A stretch of DNA of 64,000 nucleotides from Haliclona indistincta (GCA_964017065.1 OZ024787.1:3111921-3175920), one strand, 5' to 3'. Shown: positions 1 through 25,008, counted from the first letter of the stretch. Notes: a model not told the origin generated them from the sequence alone. Program-made: numbers and translations.

Positions 1-631
1 TTTTGAGTCTAAAAACTTTCTGACTTTGATTTTTTGTTGATTTTTGAGTTTGTTTTGGATCAAACTTTAGTTTGCGTGATAGTTAAGCATTGGCTCTAGA
101 GTATTTGGTAGATGAACTAGTTGTTCGCCTGCACACCGAAGATTTTTCCTTAACTAAGCTTCTTACAGATTTTATGGTCTAAAAATAATAATTGGGTGTT
201 TCCGACGACCGCCACTTTGCCATTTGTATCTTTGAGATCAAGTAAGGCTTGCAGTTTAGACTAAGCACACTTACTCTAGAAGGATGTATCAGCCTTCTCA
301 CCAAGTTTGACTGCTATAAAACCTATCGTTTAGTTTTTATGAGTAAAAACATTTCATGTTAGTGAAATGTGCAATTTTGGAATGTCTAGACTGGAAGCAC
401 ACTGGTACAATAACACTGGTACAATGTATCAAACTCTTCCTCTTCTCACTGGTCAGGAGTCTACAAAATCATCTGGCAGCTGCTTCAGATAACTCCTTAT
501 TGCGACGTCGACAGCAGCGGAAATTGATGTTGAACACACTTTGAAACTCGGACCATGTGTTTTGGGTTAAAATTAGATCTAATTACCACGTGACAGGAGT
601 CGTGTGATGATGCGTTTTGTTCAGATTGAGA
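1..631. other. Non-coding flank upstream of the GTPase gene
   Basis: AT-rich sequence with no supportable exon. An in-frame stop (TGA at 608) lies just before the downstream ATG, so the GTPase reading frame does not extend into this stretch. It presumably holds the promoter and 5' UTR of that gene, but no specific element can be assigned. Confidence 0.5.
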
Positions 632-1819
632 ATGGCCTGCAGACTCACAGATAAAGAGCTAGAAATAAAAACCATCGAGCCTACATCACTACAAGACAGT
701 CGCGATGATGTGATCCGTTCAATTTTAAACGAATATCTAAACCAGGACACTGGTAACCGTCAATTTAGACTTATTGCAGTCGGAGAAGCAGGACAAGGGA
801 AATCGTCTTTAGTTAATGGAATTTTGGGAGAACAACTGGCACCAGAAGGTGGTAGATCTAAGCTGCGTGCTGCAACCACGAAGGTCAAGGGTTATTCTAG
901 TAGTGATGGAACCGCTATTGTTTGGGATACACCCGGATTCGGAATGGCTGACGAAGTCGAAGAAAAAAGACATGTTGAAGAGATGGCGACAGAGTGCGCA
1001 GGAGAGGTTGATTTGATGCTGTACTGCATTAGCATGGAATCTAGGCGCTGGCCAAGGCATTCTGATACCACCACAATTCGTATGTTGACAAAAACTTTTG
1101 GGCCTGAAATTTGGCAATATTGTCTGTTTGTGTTGACGTTTGCCAATACAGTTACACCAGGGAGTTCCGAAGAAGATGAACACCCAGATGAATGTTTCTT
1201 TAAAAGGGTGAAGGAATTTGAAGATAATGTGAAAATGGCATTGAAAGACAAAGACAATGCCAGTCTCTCTGATGAAAACATTCAGAAAATCGAGGTTGTT
1301 GCAGTAGGTGACCCTCGGCCTCGTAAAAAGAACAAGTCATGGAGGTTGCCTTCTACTGACGACTGGTTTGTAGATTTATGGCTTGCAGTTACCCGAAAAA
1401 TTCAACAATCTGCTCTTCCAACTCTCCTCAAGCTCAACAGGGATCGTATTGATCTAGATGAAAATTCAGCCAATCCAACGGAGGAACAGCTCATTGTGCC
1501 TTTCCGTGCACCGAGGAGGTTTCAGAACAAAGGTAACACTGAGGTTTCAGACCAATCCTTGGATTCAAGCAGTGAAGAAGAGCAGGCTACGAGCAGCATA
1601 CACAATCGCAATATTCCTATTCGTCATGTAATTCACGAACATCTAATGATCAATGAGAATTCAGAATTTTTGGAAGACTTCTATGAACGAGAACGACCAA
1701 AACATAAAAAGAAGGGATTATGGGAAAACTTTAAAATGTTCCTTCGAGGAATACTCCTGTTGCTTGAAATTTCACTCGATGCAGATGCTACTGATGACAA
1801 AACAAGCAGAACTAGTTAA
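632..1819 (+). CDS. AIG1/GIMAP-like P-loop GTPase, single exon
   Basis: A 395-residue intronless ORF. The first ATG is at 632 with an in-frame TGA at 608, so the start is well bounded. A P-loop GEAGQGKSS sits at about residues 51-59, preceded by a hydrophobic strand (FRLIAVG). A DTPG switch-II/G3 motif is at about residues 99-102, and a G4-like LTFAN at about 168-172 recalls the AIG1/Toc branch rather than the Ras NKxD. Together these indicate the AIG1/GIMAP/IAN family, which in animals and plants acts in immune and stress responses, often on membranes. The C-terminal third is acidic and Ser-rich, then ends in a basic patch (PKHKKKG) and a short hydrophobic helix (about 368-380) that could anchor the protein. 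Start, frame and fold class look secure. The cellular role is not readable from sequence. Confidence 0.8.
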   Translation: MACRLTDKELEIKTIEPTSLQDSRDDVIRSILNEYLNQDTGNRQFRLIAVGEAGQGKSSLVNGILGEQLAPEGGRSKLRAATTKVKGYSSSDGTAIVWDTPGFGMADEVEEKRHVEEMATECAGEVDLMLYCISMESRRWPRHSDTTTIRMLTKTFGPEIWQYCLFVLTFANTVTPGSSEEDEHPDECFFKRVKEFEDNVKMALKDKDNASLSDENIQKIEVVAVGDPRPRKKNKSWRLPSTDDWFVDLWLAVTRKIQQSALPTLLKLNRDRIDLDENSANPTEEQLIVPFRAPRRFQNKGNTEVSDQSLDSSSEEEQATSSIHNRNIPIRHVIHEHLMINENSEFLEDFYERERPKHKKKGLWENFKMFLRGILLLLEISLDADATDDKTSRTS

Positions 1820-3309
1820 ATTGCTTACTACTTTTGACTGCTGTGTTAGGGTAATATTTATTGACATCTAATTGAGAACATTGTATTGTTGCTGATTGCC
1901 TGTAACACACTTTTTATTCATTAATTCCTGTAAGTCAGTCTTAGTTTCCATCTTTTGTTTAGTTGTAATCTTGTTGGTAGTAATAGCAGCGAGTAATACA
2001 GTTGTAAATGGGTCTTGTTATGTGTTCACAACACTTCATGTCCCCCACGTGATATTCCAACGCGGGAAAATTTAAAACGGCGATCTAGCGTGTGTACTAC
2101 AAGCTTTCTAGCCTCAACGTCACACCTAAGTTCATGCTCTTATGAATGCCGAGCTGTATGATTCATCAGACGTGAATCCAAGAGAGACAGAGCGGCTAGC
2201 CTAGCATAGTTGAGAATTGTAACTAGCGCCTTAATAGTTGGAACTTGATCGAGTAGTTGATTCTTACCTCATAGCTGCATACTAATCTGCATTCAGCAAG
2301 TTCATGCATGTTCAGTGTAGAGTCATGCACTATTATATTACTTTCTGTGTTGCACATTCACAATTACTTCCAGATATCATAAAACATTATCATACTCTAC
2401 CAAACCAAAAGAAATTAATAATTATTTTTACTATAATTATTATTACACTTGTGTATTAATTAGCAATTGAAGTTTATGATGAATAACACTAAAGCTCTTT
2501 TGTTATTGCCTGAAAGCAGCACAACAGAACTTGCCGGAACACACTAGTGAACTGACAGCTTCTCTATGTTCAAAAAAAGAATCGTTCATTAATAATAAAA
2601 TTAATTATTTCATACATCAACAATAATCCCATTCATGGTTTTAATCTAGTGCATGTGGTTGTCTGTTTGTATTTGTGTTTTGTTGCTTATTAGCAAAGAA
2701 ACTGGCTGCTCATGTTTTTCAAGGCCAATGCTGTGCTAAATGAGCACCAAGGTGCGTAAAATTATACAATTTTTATGGATATTAATTAGGTAGAATAATG
2801 TCAATTGCTTACAGCGATTCTGGGATTCAATTAAGCAGTGAAGTGGAGCATGCTATGAGTGACACATCACATAGTAATGAAGTTCATTATTACCGTCAGC
2901 TTTACGATCAACTGAGTAACCAGAATTCGTAAAAATCATTATGTCCAGCATTTTTTTGAAGGGCAGGAAGTTAAAGTTTCTGGTCTCATAAAAGACTTTA
3001 TACAGGGAATTCGTCTGTGGCTCAAATGTAAATATTAACAACGATCAAAACACAACCATAATTATAATCTTAGGCTGCTACTAAAATTAATAAGCTTGTT
3101 TAATAAGAAAGCTCATAAGAATTATTATAGGTGTGCCAACTTATACATAAATTATTACGTGTATGTTTTCACTGCTTTGGAAATGTAATTATTTTTTGTG
3201 TTAAAGAAGAGAAGAAATGATAATAATAAAATATAAACAGACATCACGTTTTATCGATTAGATGATAATTCTCATACACACAAAAATGGTGTTCATTGTA
3301 CACAAAATT
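1820..3309. other. Intergenic AT-rich spacer
   Basis: No coding region supported. The only recognisable feature is a fragment of the terminal repeat described at 2008-2062. The right side is the 3' flank of raptor, whose stop codon is at 3310-3312 on the minus strand. Confidence 0.6.
2008..2062. repeat. Solo end of the 47.8-kb Mutator-like element family
   Basis: Begins GGGTCTTGTTATG and contains TTCACAAC followed by CATGTCCCCCACGTGA. This matches the left terminus of the element at 47796-49030. Only one end is present, so it is a truncated copy. Confidence 0.6.
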
Positions 3310-15491
<12,182 letters not shown>

Positions 15492-15822
15492 CTATACCGT
15501 CCTCCCACTTCTTCTGCTGTCAAAACACTCCCAGGTACACGAGAGGTACAGAAGGGCCCGCAAGGGTTGCTTGATTTTGGTCTTAGCGAGGCGGCTAAAG
15601 CACTCGCTCACAGCGTCACTAAGCAAAGCGGCTCTGTCCTCCAGTCACCGTCTCCTGCTTGAGCCTTTGCTAGACGCAAAGCAACCCTCTGGGACCGGCA
15701 GTGCAGGTCCTCCAAGCCTCCAACACAGAGACGCAGATGGGCAACAGATGTGACGAACTTAGCTCACGTGATCTCAGTTGTGGTGCGCGCTAAATAGAAG
15801 AACAACACAGGTCTCATCGAGC
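15492..15822. promoter_or_regulatory. Bidirectional promoter region, RPTOR/DCTN5
   Basis: 331 bp separate the divergent start codons of raptor (minus) and DCTN5 (plus). The stretch is more GC-rich than its surroundings and contains a CACGTG E-box near 15765. No TATA box is evident. Shared promoter function is inferred from the head-to-head layout only. Confidence 0.55.
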
Positions 15823-17153
<1,331 letters not shown>

Positions 17154-17187
17154 TCTAAAATCAAAATAATTTTTATTGCTAGTTTTT

Positions 17188-17786
17188 TCAGCTCTTCATC
17201 TTGTTGTTATTCTTGTTTGTTTGTTGCGATGTTGTTTGTGTTCCTGTTGTCGTTGTGATTTGTTCATGTTTTGCTTCCTCTTGCACGTTGATCTTCTCCG
17301 ATTCATCAGATGACATTTCTTGGTCATCTCTCATTTGTTCATCATCTTCGTTGTCATCATGAGTTCTCAAGCAGCTGTAGAATTGCTTGCGTTGTTTCGC
17401 CTCCTCCATTTCTCTGTCCAACGTTTTTATAACCTCATTGTAAGATTCCTGAAAACGAAAAAAGTCGATAATATCGTGCATGGCTTCCTAGCACGCACGT
17501 GTCATTTTTATTTTTAACTGGAACTGCACTTACCATTTGCCTTTTCAGGCGATCCAGATGGGTTGATAGGTTGCCTTTCCATTCCTGAAAGTGAAGCAGT
17601 GTAATATTATGTAGAATGCATGAACCCGGCACTGACCTCGTAGTCGTCTCTCGCCGACATGTCGTATTCCTGCACCATAGTCCATCGGCTGGGCGGTGGA
17701 TGGGTAGTGCGCACACGCACCGATGACAGGTTCCTACCTGACCTGGCAGAAGAAGGTACTACCACGGGAGAAACAGGGGTTGACAT
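17188..17786 (-). CDS. Unrecognised 153-aa coiled-coil protein (3 exons)
   Basis: Exons 17637-17786, 17534-17584 and 17188-17448 join in frame to 462 nt (153 aa plus stop). The N-terminus is Ser/Pro/Arg-rich and contains WTMVQEYDMSARDDYEEWKG. Residues about 50-100 are strongly helical and charged (THLDRLKRQMESYNEVIKTL followed by DREMEEAKQRKQF), which suggests a short coiled coil. The C-terminus is acidic, then Thr/Gln/Asn-rich and ends in NKMKS. I do not recognise the family. The gene ends 34 bp from the DCTN5 stop (tail-to-tail) and starts 171 bp downstream of the SNRPC stop. All splice sites are GT-AG and the phases agree, so it is very likely a real gene. Confidence 0.75.
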
Positions 17787-17957
17787 GATCGCGCTAAATT
17801 AACGATCGGCACAACGTTTCTTGCTTCACCTCAGACTTGCTGTTCGGTAACCAGGCAACAGCAAGCTACGCCTACTCTTTCTTAATTATTTTTATCGCGC
17901 TAATCGTATAGAAATTTCAAAACAAATAAAATTTCAAGCTTTGTGATAAGAAGAGTA

Positions 17958-18489
17958 TCATTGAGTACCAGGAGGTGGTACTGCTGGTGTGGCAGGAGGG
18001 CCCCCAGTAGGGGTAACAGTCTGTGGGACAACAGGAGCTCCACCAGCAGGAGGAGGGACTCCTGGAGGCATTTGACCTGGCGGCATCATAGGCGGCATGC
18101 CGGGAGGGAAGCCAGGAGGAGGACGAGGAGGCATCCCGATTGGGATGGGCAGCATACCGGGACGAGGCGGCATACCCATTGGAGGCATCATCATTCCTAG
18201 AGAGGAAGAGAGGCAAATAATTATTATAGCATAGAATTCTAGATTAGTACTGGCTGAGTACTGGACACTTATTTGCCTGAACCAGAACTGTCAATTTATA
18301 AGCAAACAGTTCTTTAGGAATTTGAATCAAATGTCAATATCATTGTCACTTTAGCCAAACTTTTTAGTACAGAATCATTTTCTTATACATGTACATCTCT
18401 CATTTCACGTACCAGGTGGTGGCATTGAACCAGGAGGAGCAAGCAGTCCAGGAGCTATTGGTCTCATCGCCATCCTATAGACTCCTACA

Positions 18490-18522
<33 letters not shown>

Positions 18523-18848
18523 AGAATGATGTACAAGTCTGAGCGTTATTTACTGTCCAACCTCCTGTATGATCGATCATGTGTTGTGCTTCCTTCTCTA
18601 ACCAGTTCATGTAGAACAGTCTGACGGAATCTTTGTGTTTACGACCTCCATTGTGTGTCTTACGTACTGAGGGCTGTAGCAAGAGAACAACAACCAACAA
18701 AATAAACCAGCAGGCGCCCTACAATACATATGAACACGCACCGAGTCGTGTGTGAGGTAAGTATCACAGTAGTCACAGTAATACCTAACACAAGATAACA
18801 TGGACAGTTAGTTTAGAACAACAAGTTCATGATGGCTTACTTGGGCAT
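17958..18848 (-). CDS. SNRPC: U1 small nuclear ribonucleoprotein C
   Basis: U1-C stabilises pairing of U1 snRNA with the 5' splice site. Five exons join in frame to 474 nt (157 aa, human 159): 18841-18848, 18742-18784, 18562-18673, 18413-18484, 17958-18196. The first coding exon is only 8 nt (ATGCCCAA). The N-terminus [20 protein letters not shown] is almost invariant. The matrin-type C2H2 zinc finger uses C6, C9, H24 and H30. The tail is the expected Pro/Met/Gly-rich low-complexity region ([20 protein letters not shown]). Introns 3 and 4 include a CT tract (sense) at the exon 4 acceptor. The start codon is 103 bp from that of SAMM50. A decayed copy of the last exon and 3' flank lies at 59612-59940. 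Confidence 0.97.
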
Positions 18849-18951
18849 GGTTGAAAAGGAGAACACACGCGCTGTTTCTATTTAGAGCGCGCCTTTCTGT
18901 GCAATTTAAAATTGTTTTGTAACGAAGAAAAAGAATCACCCTTACGGTACA
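18849..18951. promoter_or_regulatory. Bidirectional promoter region, SNRPC/SAMM50
   Basis: Only 103 bp separate the two divergent ATGs, so both 5' UTRs and core promoters must share or overlap this stretch. It contains an AGCGCGC-type GC element near 18887. No TATA box is apparent. Function is inferred from layout. Confidence 0.6.
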
Positions 18952-21900
18952 ATGGCGGAGACTACCGTAACAGTAAGTAAAGTGCTTGTTGCTGCAGTGC
19001 AACAATATTAGGACTAATGTAATGTCTCTTATTCTCCACTTTTACACCATCTCGCAAACAGCCCATTGGAGAAGCAGATGTAAGCATCAATCAGCATGCA
19101 TGCATACACTATTATGATGATATGGCGATTGAGTCTGATCATGCTGACTAGCTGTACAACTACATTGACTGCATTTTGTGATCATGTTGCTGCAGGTGAA
19201 GGTTCGTCGAGTGAGAGTGGTCGGTCTGAACAGAACAAAGAATGATATAGTGGTCGAGCAGGTCAAAGGTGTTCTCAAAGCCACAACACTGTACGAGGTT
19301 GTCATTTCACACATACATACTTTTCTGAACCTGATCTCATGCATGCAAGAAGTGTATACTAGAAATTATTTCACACAAGAAAAATTTTAATGTCCCTTGA
19401 AGTACGTGTTGAGTTTTTGTGCAATTATGTAGTTATGCGTGTTTATGAAGGCACAAATACCGTATAGCAGGTAATTTTGGAGGGTCAAAATTTTGGCGAA
19501 TGACCCAGATTTTCCCTTTTGGCGAATTTAATTTTGGCGTCAAGTGCTTGGCTCACACGTATTGCTACAATAGAAAAAGCAGATTTTGGCGAATTTTATT
19601 TTGGTGAATGCTTGGCGATTCACCAAATTCGCCAAAGTTTCCTCCCGCCAAAATTACCCGCTATACGGTACCAGTTTGACATACAACTATTATACAAATA
19701 CAAAATTACAGTACATGGTATAATTATTTCAACTTTCATCCTTGTTTTAAAATAATGGGTTCTGACTTTGTTTCAATTTTGCAGGCACTGTTTTTTGCTC
19801 TAGAGTCCAAGGCAAAGCTCGAGGCACTGAATGTGTTCAAAAGCATTTCTCTGCAGTTGGACACAGCTAAGGACAAGGATAATGTAGAGGTAGGCGGGAT
19901 GCAAGTGGACTTCATCGTGGAGGAGTACGGACGAATAGCATCATCATTATCAGCCTCAGCTGGTACTCAGACTGGAGATGCTGTAAGTGTTTTATCCCCC
20001 TCCTGATCCCCTCACTCTTTACTCCCAGTTGACCCACCATTCTAACTGTCTTACTTTTTGATAGAGTGCATCTCTGTCATTTCGGAATCTGTGTGGGCGA
20101 GCTGAGTTATTAAAAGCATCTTCAACGTCTACCTTTCCTAACTGGGGGCAGACAGTTACTGTGGAGTTCAGCAAGCCTTATTACAAGGACATTACTAAGA
20201 GGTAAAACACGAATGTAATTCGAATAGTGTTTGAGTGATGTGACCAAGCAAGTGGATGATTTTTATTTCTCTTCAGATTCAGTGCTGGCGTTGGTACCAC
20301 AGTATTACAGCAACCAGTCTCTGGTTACAGAGAGAACAACGCTGGATCAAAAGTAGAGTTCACGGTAAAAAATCACTCATCACCTTTTCAATCATACACT
20401 ATCTCTCTCCTCCCTTTCTCCTTCTCCCTCTCTCTCTCCCTCCCTCCCTCCCTCCTTCCCTCCCTCTCTTTTTTGGGGATCTCCAACTTTTAATGAGGGT
20501 TATAATAAATACAAAGTGGACCGTTAGACTTAGTCCTGAAAGTGCCTATATGTTCTACAAAAACATAGCGCAAAATTCATGGGTCTAACCAGGGGGTACC
20601 AGAAAGAAAAATTACCGACCCCAGGCCAAAAAGTGGGTGGGTGGGTTGAGAGGGTTTTTACACAAAAAGTCATTTTGCGTAAATTTTAGCCACTACATTT
20701 CTGGTGCACTGTAGAGTTGTTTACAGGTTCTTGACACCAGCAGAGGTCTATATCATGCAGATATGACATGCTTTTGTTATTATTTACAGTGTGTATATAC
20801 ATAAACAGTAAAAAGCAGGTAAAAGAATCATTTATTATGCTGTGAAGGGTGTGGACTGGAGGTGTGGCTAGCATAATGCAAACAAAGCTTCCCGAGTCTG
20901 AGGCAGGCAGTTATTCTACTCATCAGCTTTTGCAGTAGATTCAGCTGCACTTAGCTCTTGAGTGTTGTTCTTCCGTCGGAAGAAGCTATCCAAATCGTGG
21001 AGCTTTTCTGTGACGAGCACTAGCTGCGCTTGTGCTCTGAAACGACTACGTGATGATAATCTTGGCCACATTCACAGCGGTAGCACCGTCGCTTTCTGGT
21101 CTATGCTGCTGCAGCAGTCTTCTGCATGATCGCGATCGATACTACACTGACGCACCCGCGCTATCGACAATGAGCTACGTGTACGGGATCGTCTCGATCG
21201 CCATTTTCTTATGAATATTAAATAGCTCGCCTTGTGAATATCATTATGTGACACGTTATGACGTAGTGGGTGGGTATTGGGGCTATGTAAAAAACCGGCC
21301 TGGGGTCGAAAATTTCCGCCACTGGCACCCCCTGGGTCTAACACGCGTGTGATGTGATATAATACAGAACTATAATTAGGAAGGAGATAGAGGCAAGTTT
21401 GAAATGTTCCTAGACTTGTAGATGTCATAGCATTCGGTGATGACTGTTTTTATAAGTACTTCGAGGAGGCCTTTTGTTTCTTGTTTTTGTCCCGGTGTCA
21501 GAGAGATTAAGGATTTTATGGTGTCTGCAGATATGAAACCCCTTGAGCCTATTTCGATGGTGGAGAGATTTTCTTTGTAGCCAAGTGTTTGAGGATGGTG
21601 TAAGAGTTCTATGTATTTGATTTTTTTTCCGCCCATGCGCTGAGGAGTGTAGTGTGTCGTAGCAGACGGTCAATTCTACAATCACGACGGACTTTTGCGA
21701 CTCAGACCAGTAGATAATATCAGGTCGTAAGTCGCCAACCTTGATACAGGGCGGAGGTTTGTATTTGAGCTGTGGTAGGTCAGCGGTTAGCTGAAAATCA
21801 ATCTCTCTCTTTCTCTCTCTCAGTGGTTATCATGGCTTGGTAGTCATAGCTTATCCTGGTTGTGTGACTGGCGTCAAGTTATTGGTCTCAACAGCTTCAT

Positions 21901-23453
21901 ACCGATGGAGGTCAGACATCACGCAGGTCACTCCCTCAAGAGCTCTATCAAGGTAAGGGACACAAAAATTGTTCTGAAAACTAGAATAGTTTTAGATATC
22001 AAAACTTGGTGTTTTGCAATGTGTCTATGGTCATACATCTTATGCGAATTTTTTGTTACATAAGTTTGATGCTTTTACTGTACCAGCATGTTGGCAAGAA
22101 TTACCAAATTTTTACCTCAAAATGATTTTGTTGTTGTAGCATTGTGTTGAGACAGACATGAGGGATGATCCTGCTGTGCCGTGTAATGGCTACACTAGCA
22201 AACTAACACAGGAAGTAGCTGGACTGGGAGGAGACGTGTTCTTCAGTAAATCTGAAATGCAGTCGGAATTCTTCAAAGAACTCTATAATAAATGGGTAAG
22301 ATAATTGCTTTTTCTCTCTCTATCTCCCTCCCTCTCTTTCTCCCTCTCCCTCCCTCCATCTTCCCTCTTCTCTCTCTCCTCCTCTCTCACACTGTTTCTT
22401 TGTTCCATTCTCTTCCTCTCCAGGTTGTGGGTGTGTCTCTGTGGTGTGGTTTGCTCAAATCTTTCTCTTCTCAAAGCAAGATCAACGACAGGTTTGTTCT
22501 GGGTGGAGCTACCACACTGAGAGGCTTTCAAATGTGGGGAATGGGACCAAGAAAACAAGGTATTTATCATTCACACCAATCATACTTCACGAATACATCT
22601 TATTTTGTGCTTTTGATACATTGTAAATGTGCAGTCAATAATCTCTCTCTCCCTCCTTCCCTCCCTCCCTCCCTCCCTCCCTCTCTCCATCCCTCCCCTC
22701 TCTTTCTCAGGATACAGTTTAGGTGGTGATGCATACTGGGCTACTGGTCTGCACCTCTACGCTCCTCTTCCATTCACTAGTGGAGAGTTCTTCAGGAGAA
22801 TACGCATGCACGCTTTCACTACAGCAGGCAACCTAGTACCACTTAGTGAGTCTTATCCTAGGCTCAAAATTTCTAGTTTGAAAACCAAAAAAGAAGAAAA
22901 ATATTAAAATTAAACAAATTCTTCATTTTGAGAAATTAAAAGAAGAAAGTTTAATAAGTCTCTGCAAGAGATCACTACACCGTGTAGATAATAAAATTTT
23001 AATTTTGTGAAGAAGTGAATTTCTTCAAAAATTCTCATTAGCATACATGATGATTACATTGTTTGTCTTTAGAAAATCTCAGGGATTTGAGAAATCTTTC
23101 CAAGAACATCAGACTATCCTGTGGTCTGGGTTTGTGTGCTCGTCTGGGCATTGGTCAGATAGAGTTGAACTATGCCTGGCCGCTACGAGCAGAACAGACT
23201 GATGGGTAAGCAACTATCGTCAATTTCTAATACACTCACTTCACCTTTTCTAACCCACTCCTCGATCTCTCTCCCTGCCTTCGCCTCTTGCCTCCAACTC
23301 CACCTTCTCTTCTCGAACTCTCTTGCCTCCATCTCTCTCTTCTTTCTCTATCCATTTCTCACTTCTCTTTCTTTAATTGTTTCCATTTTTCTCTCTTTTT
23401 GTTACAGACTCAAGCCTGGACTACAGCTCGGTATTGGTATTGACATGTTATGA
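18952..23453 (+). CDS. SAMM50: SAM50, mitochondrial outer-membrane beta-barrel assembly protein
   Basis: The Omp85-family core of the SAM complex, which inserts beta-barrel proteins into the mitochondrial outer membrane. Twelve exons join in frame to 1,299 nt (432 aa, human 469): 18952-18972, 19062-19079, 19196-19297, 19785-19982, 20065-20201, 20277-20364, 21824-21952, 22140-22295, 22424-22559, 22711-22845, 23073-23205, 23408-23453. A single POTRA domain (VRRVRVVGLNRTKNDIVVEQ onward) is followed by the barrel. RGF of the conserved loop-6 motif is at residues 316-318, and LGGDAYWATGLHLYAPLPF matches the family. The C-terminal strand is GLKPGLQLGIGIDML. The N-terminal acidic region is shorter than in vertebrates, and exon 2 is an 18-nt microexon. 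Intron 6 is expanded by a hAT element and a LINE fragment. Confidence 0.95.
19460..19668. mobile_element. CCGTATAGC-family MITE in SAMM50 intron 3
   Basis: A 209-bp inverted-repeat element with ends CCGTATAGCAGGTAATTTTGG and, inverted, CCGTATAGCGGGTAATTTTGG, flanked by TA on both sides. Same terminus as the element at 6910-7061, with a different interior containing repeated TTTTGGCGAAT units. Confidence 0.75.
20396..20475. repeat. CT/CCCT microsatellite in SAMM50 intron 6
   Basis: A sense-strand pyrimidine tract of CT and CCCT units. It now lies far from the exon 7 acceptor because later insertions (20590-21334 and about 21376-21790) separate them. A second short CT tract abuts the acceptor at 21801-21821. 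Confidence 0.7.
20590..21334. mobile_element. Non-autonomous hAT element with 8-bp TSD
   Basis: A 745-bp element with inverted ends CAGGGGGTACCAG and CAGGGGGTGCCAG, followed by a shared CGACCCCAGGCC. It is flanked by the exact 8-bp duplication GGTCTAAC (20582-20589 and 21335-21342). The CAGGG terminus and 8-bp duplication are hallmarks of hAT transposons. No transposase ORF remains. Confidence 0.88.
21376..21790 (-). pseudogene. Retroelement reverse-transcriptase C-terminal fragment (broken)
   Basis: On the minus strand, two overlapping frames give segments typical of the end of LINE-type RT polyproteins: PDIIYWSESQKSVVIVELTV in one frame and IEIGSRGFISADTIKSL in the next. The frame changes within a run of eight A residues (about 21626-21633), so the copy is frameshifted. 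It is truncated at both ends and sits inside SAMM50 intron 6 on the opposite strand. Subfamily not assigned. Confidence 0.65.
22306..22423. repeat. CT-rich microsatellite at SAMM50 exon 9 acceptor
   Basis: A sense-strand pyrimidine tract of CT, CCCT and TTCT units leading into the AG before exon 9 (22424). A similar CT/CCCT run (22642-22710) leads into exon 10 (22711). Confidence 0.8.
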
Positions 23454-24413
23454 TAAAAGTGACCACTTCAATCAATTATTATTTTGCTTAAATTCCGTTT
23501 CATAATCATAATATCACTTTAATCAGCCGTGACCACTTCAGTGGAAAAGTAGCTTAGACTGGACAGTACTATGTTTAGTGATGGCTGCTTCCACATCTGA
23601 TGCACTTACTCACTGGAACCTCATTAATGTGCTAAGGAATCGTTATTTCGTAGTGCATAAAATCATAGATGATAAAATCTTAATAATTTATTGCGCACGT
23701 GACTGGATTTCGTGTGCATTTCTCAGTGAGTAGTAGACACAGGCTGTGTAGTAGATTTAAGTAGTCACTGTCTTGACTGTAACTGCGATATAGAGCAAGC
23801 TGAGGCTACGGTAAGTACAAGTGTTACTGCTTTCCAAATTCTTTGCCAATTTCCCTTCTAACAGCTCGGAAGCAACCCATTCTGCAGGGAGAAGCAATTG
23901 TGAGTTGGTTTGGTAGTAGTTGGGCGTGGCCCAACCCTCGCTGCTTCTACAGTAGGTTGGATTTGAGGAATCTTGCAAAATGTATTGCGCACAAAACGCC
24001 CGTTGCACAGCGGAATAGCTAGAAATAAAGACTTGATTTAACTAGCTATTGCGCAAAAATACACATGGTATTCCTGTAGCTCTCTGCCGCTTGGTGTATA
24101 TAATTATGTAGGCATGACTGATCCTTTGTTATTTTTATTTTATAATAATTATGTTTTTGCATGAGCAAAGGAAACACAAAATAGTAAATCAAGCTAATCC
24201 AAAAGCGGATTCACCTCTACAATCGTTGAATCGTACATCAAATCAAATTGAACTCTCAAGTCACTATTATTCGAACTGAATTTTTCAATTTGTATTCTTT
24301 GGTACCTTTTTGTCTAACAAACTGGAATATAGAACAGCCAAACACTATAATAATGACATGTAGCTATATGACACAGACAGCTAGCACAATATACAATAGC
24401 ATTCATGGTCTGA
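23454..24413. other. Intergenic region between SAMM50 and the CD225 gene
   Basis: No convincing exon. The first about 150 bp after the SAMM50 stop are related to 26390-26530, as part of a duplication. A minus-strand open frame near 23757-24008 lacks splice context and recognisable motifs. Confidence 0.5.
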
Positions 24414-25008
24414 CTAATTTTTAGAGACTGCAACTATAATTAGTGGGATAACAACGCTTAAAAATGTCAGTATAACTGCAAACACCAGTACCGCGATACC
24501 AACTCCAATGCCGATCATGTTGAACTTCTTTGCATCACGAGCTGCAGAATGTGCAAGAGCATACTGACCATTCTGGTAGTTGTTGCGAGCCTGAAGAGAG
24601 AATTTAAATTATAGTATGTCTACTGAAATATTATTCACACTCACATCAATAGATTTGATGAGCCCAACCAATCCAAGGGGCCAGAAGCAGCAAAGAATGG
24701 TGAATATAGACAGCACTAGGTAGTCTGGTGGTGGAGTATGATCAGCATAGCTCTAGAGAGTGAATAAACGACAATTTTAAGTTTAGACAGTGCGCGGTGG
24801 TGTTTGTTTCGTCTGACCTGTCCCATCACGGCTGGTTGCGGTCGGTAGCACTGACTCACAGGGGCGCCATAAGCTGGCGGTGGAGTTGATGGATATTGCG
24901 CTACAAAGCAAAATATAGTTTAGGCCATGATAGCATTAGCAATGTCATCATGCATCGTATAGTACCTGGTCCTGGCTGACTGCTTATCAGAGGCTGTTTA
25001 GAACTCAT
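24414..25008 (-). CDS. CD225/dispanin-type small membrane protein (4 exons)
   Basis: Exons 24966-25008, 24818-24900, 24645-24752 and 24414-24590 join in frame to 411 nt (136 aa). The N-terminus is Pro/Gln/Tyr-rich (QYPSTPPPAYGAP), as in PRRT/SynDIG/IFITM-like dispanins. A CD225 domain follows: YLVLSIFTILCCFWPLG with the membrane-proximal CC, a loop with GLIKSIDARNNYQNGQYALA, and a second hydrophobic helix (GVGIAVLVFAVILTFLSVVI followed by PLIIVAV) near the C-terminus. Family assignment is good. The orthologue within the family is not determinable. These proteins are two-helix membrane proteins affecting trafficking and fusion, but no role can be read here. Confidence 0.85.

Noticed and set aside
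617..631. Upstream TTG start for the GTPase ORF
   Set aside because: Non-ATG start in an animal gene; the ATG at 632 is the first, with a TGA at 608 upstream.
809..1281. Minus-strand ORFs across the GTPase gene
   Set aside because: Antisense shadows of a strong P-loop GTPase frame.
17943..18200. Arg/Trp/His-rich + strand ORF
   Set aside because: Antisense shadow of the Pro/Met-rich SNRPC tail.
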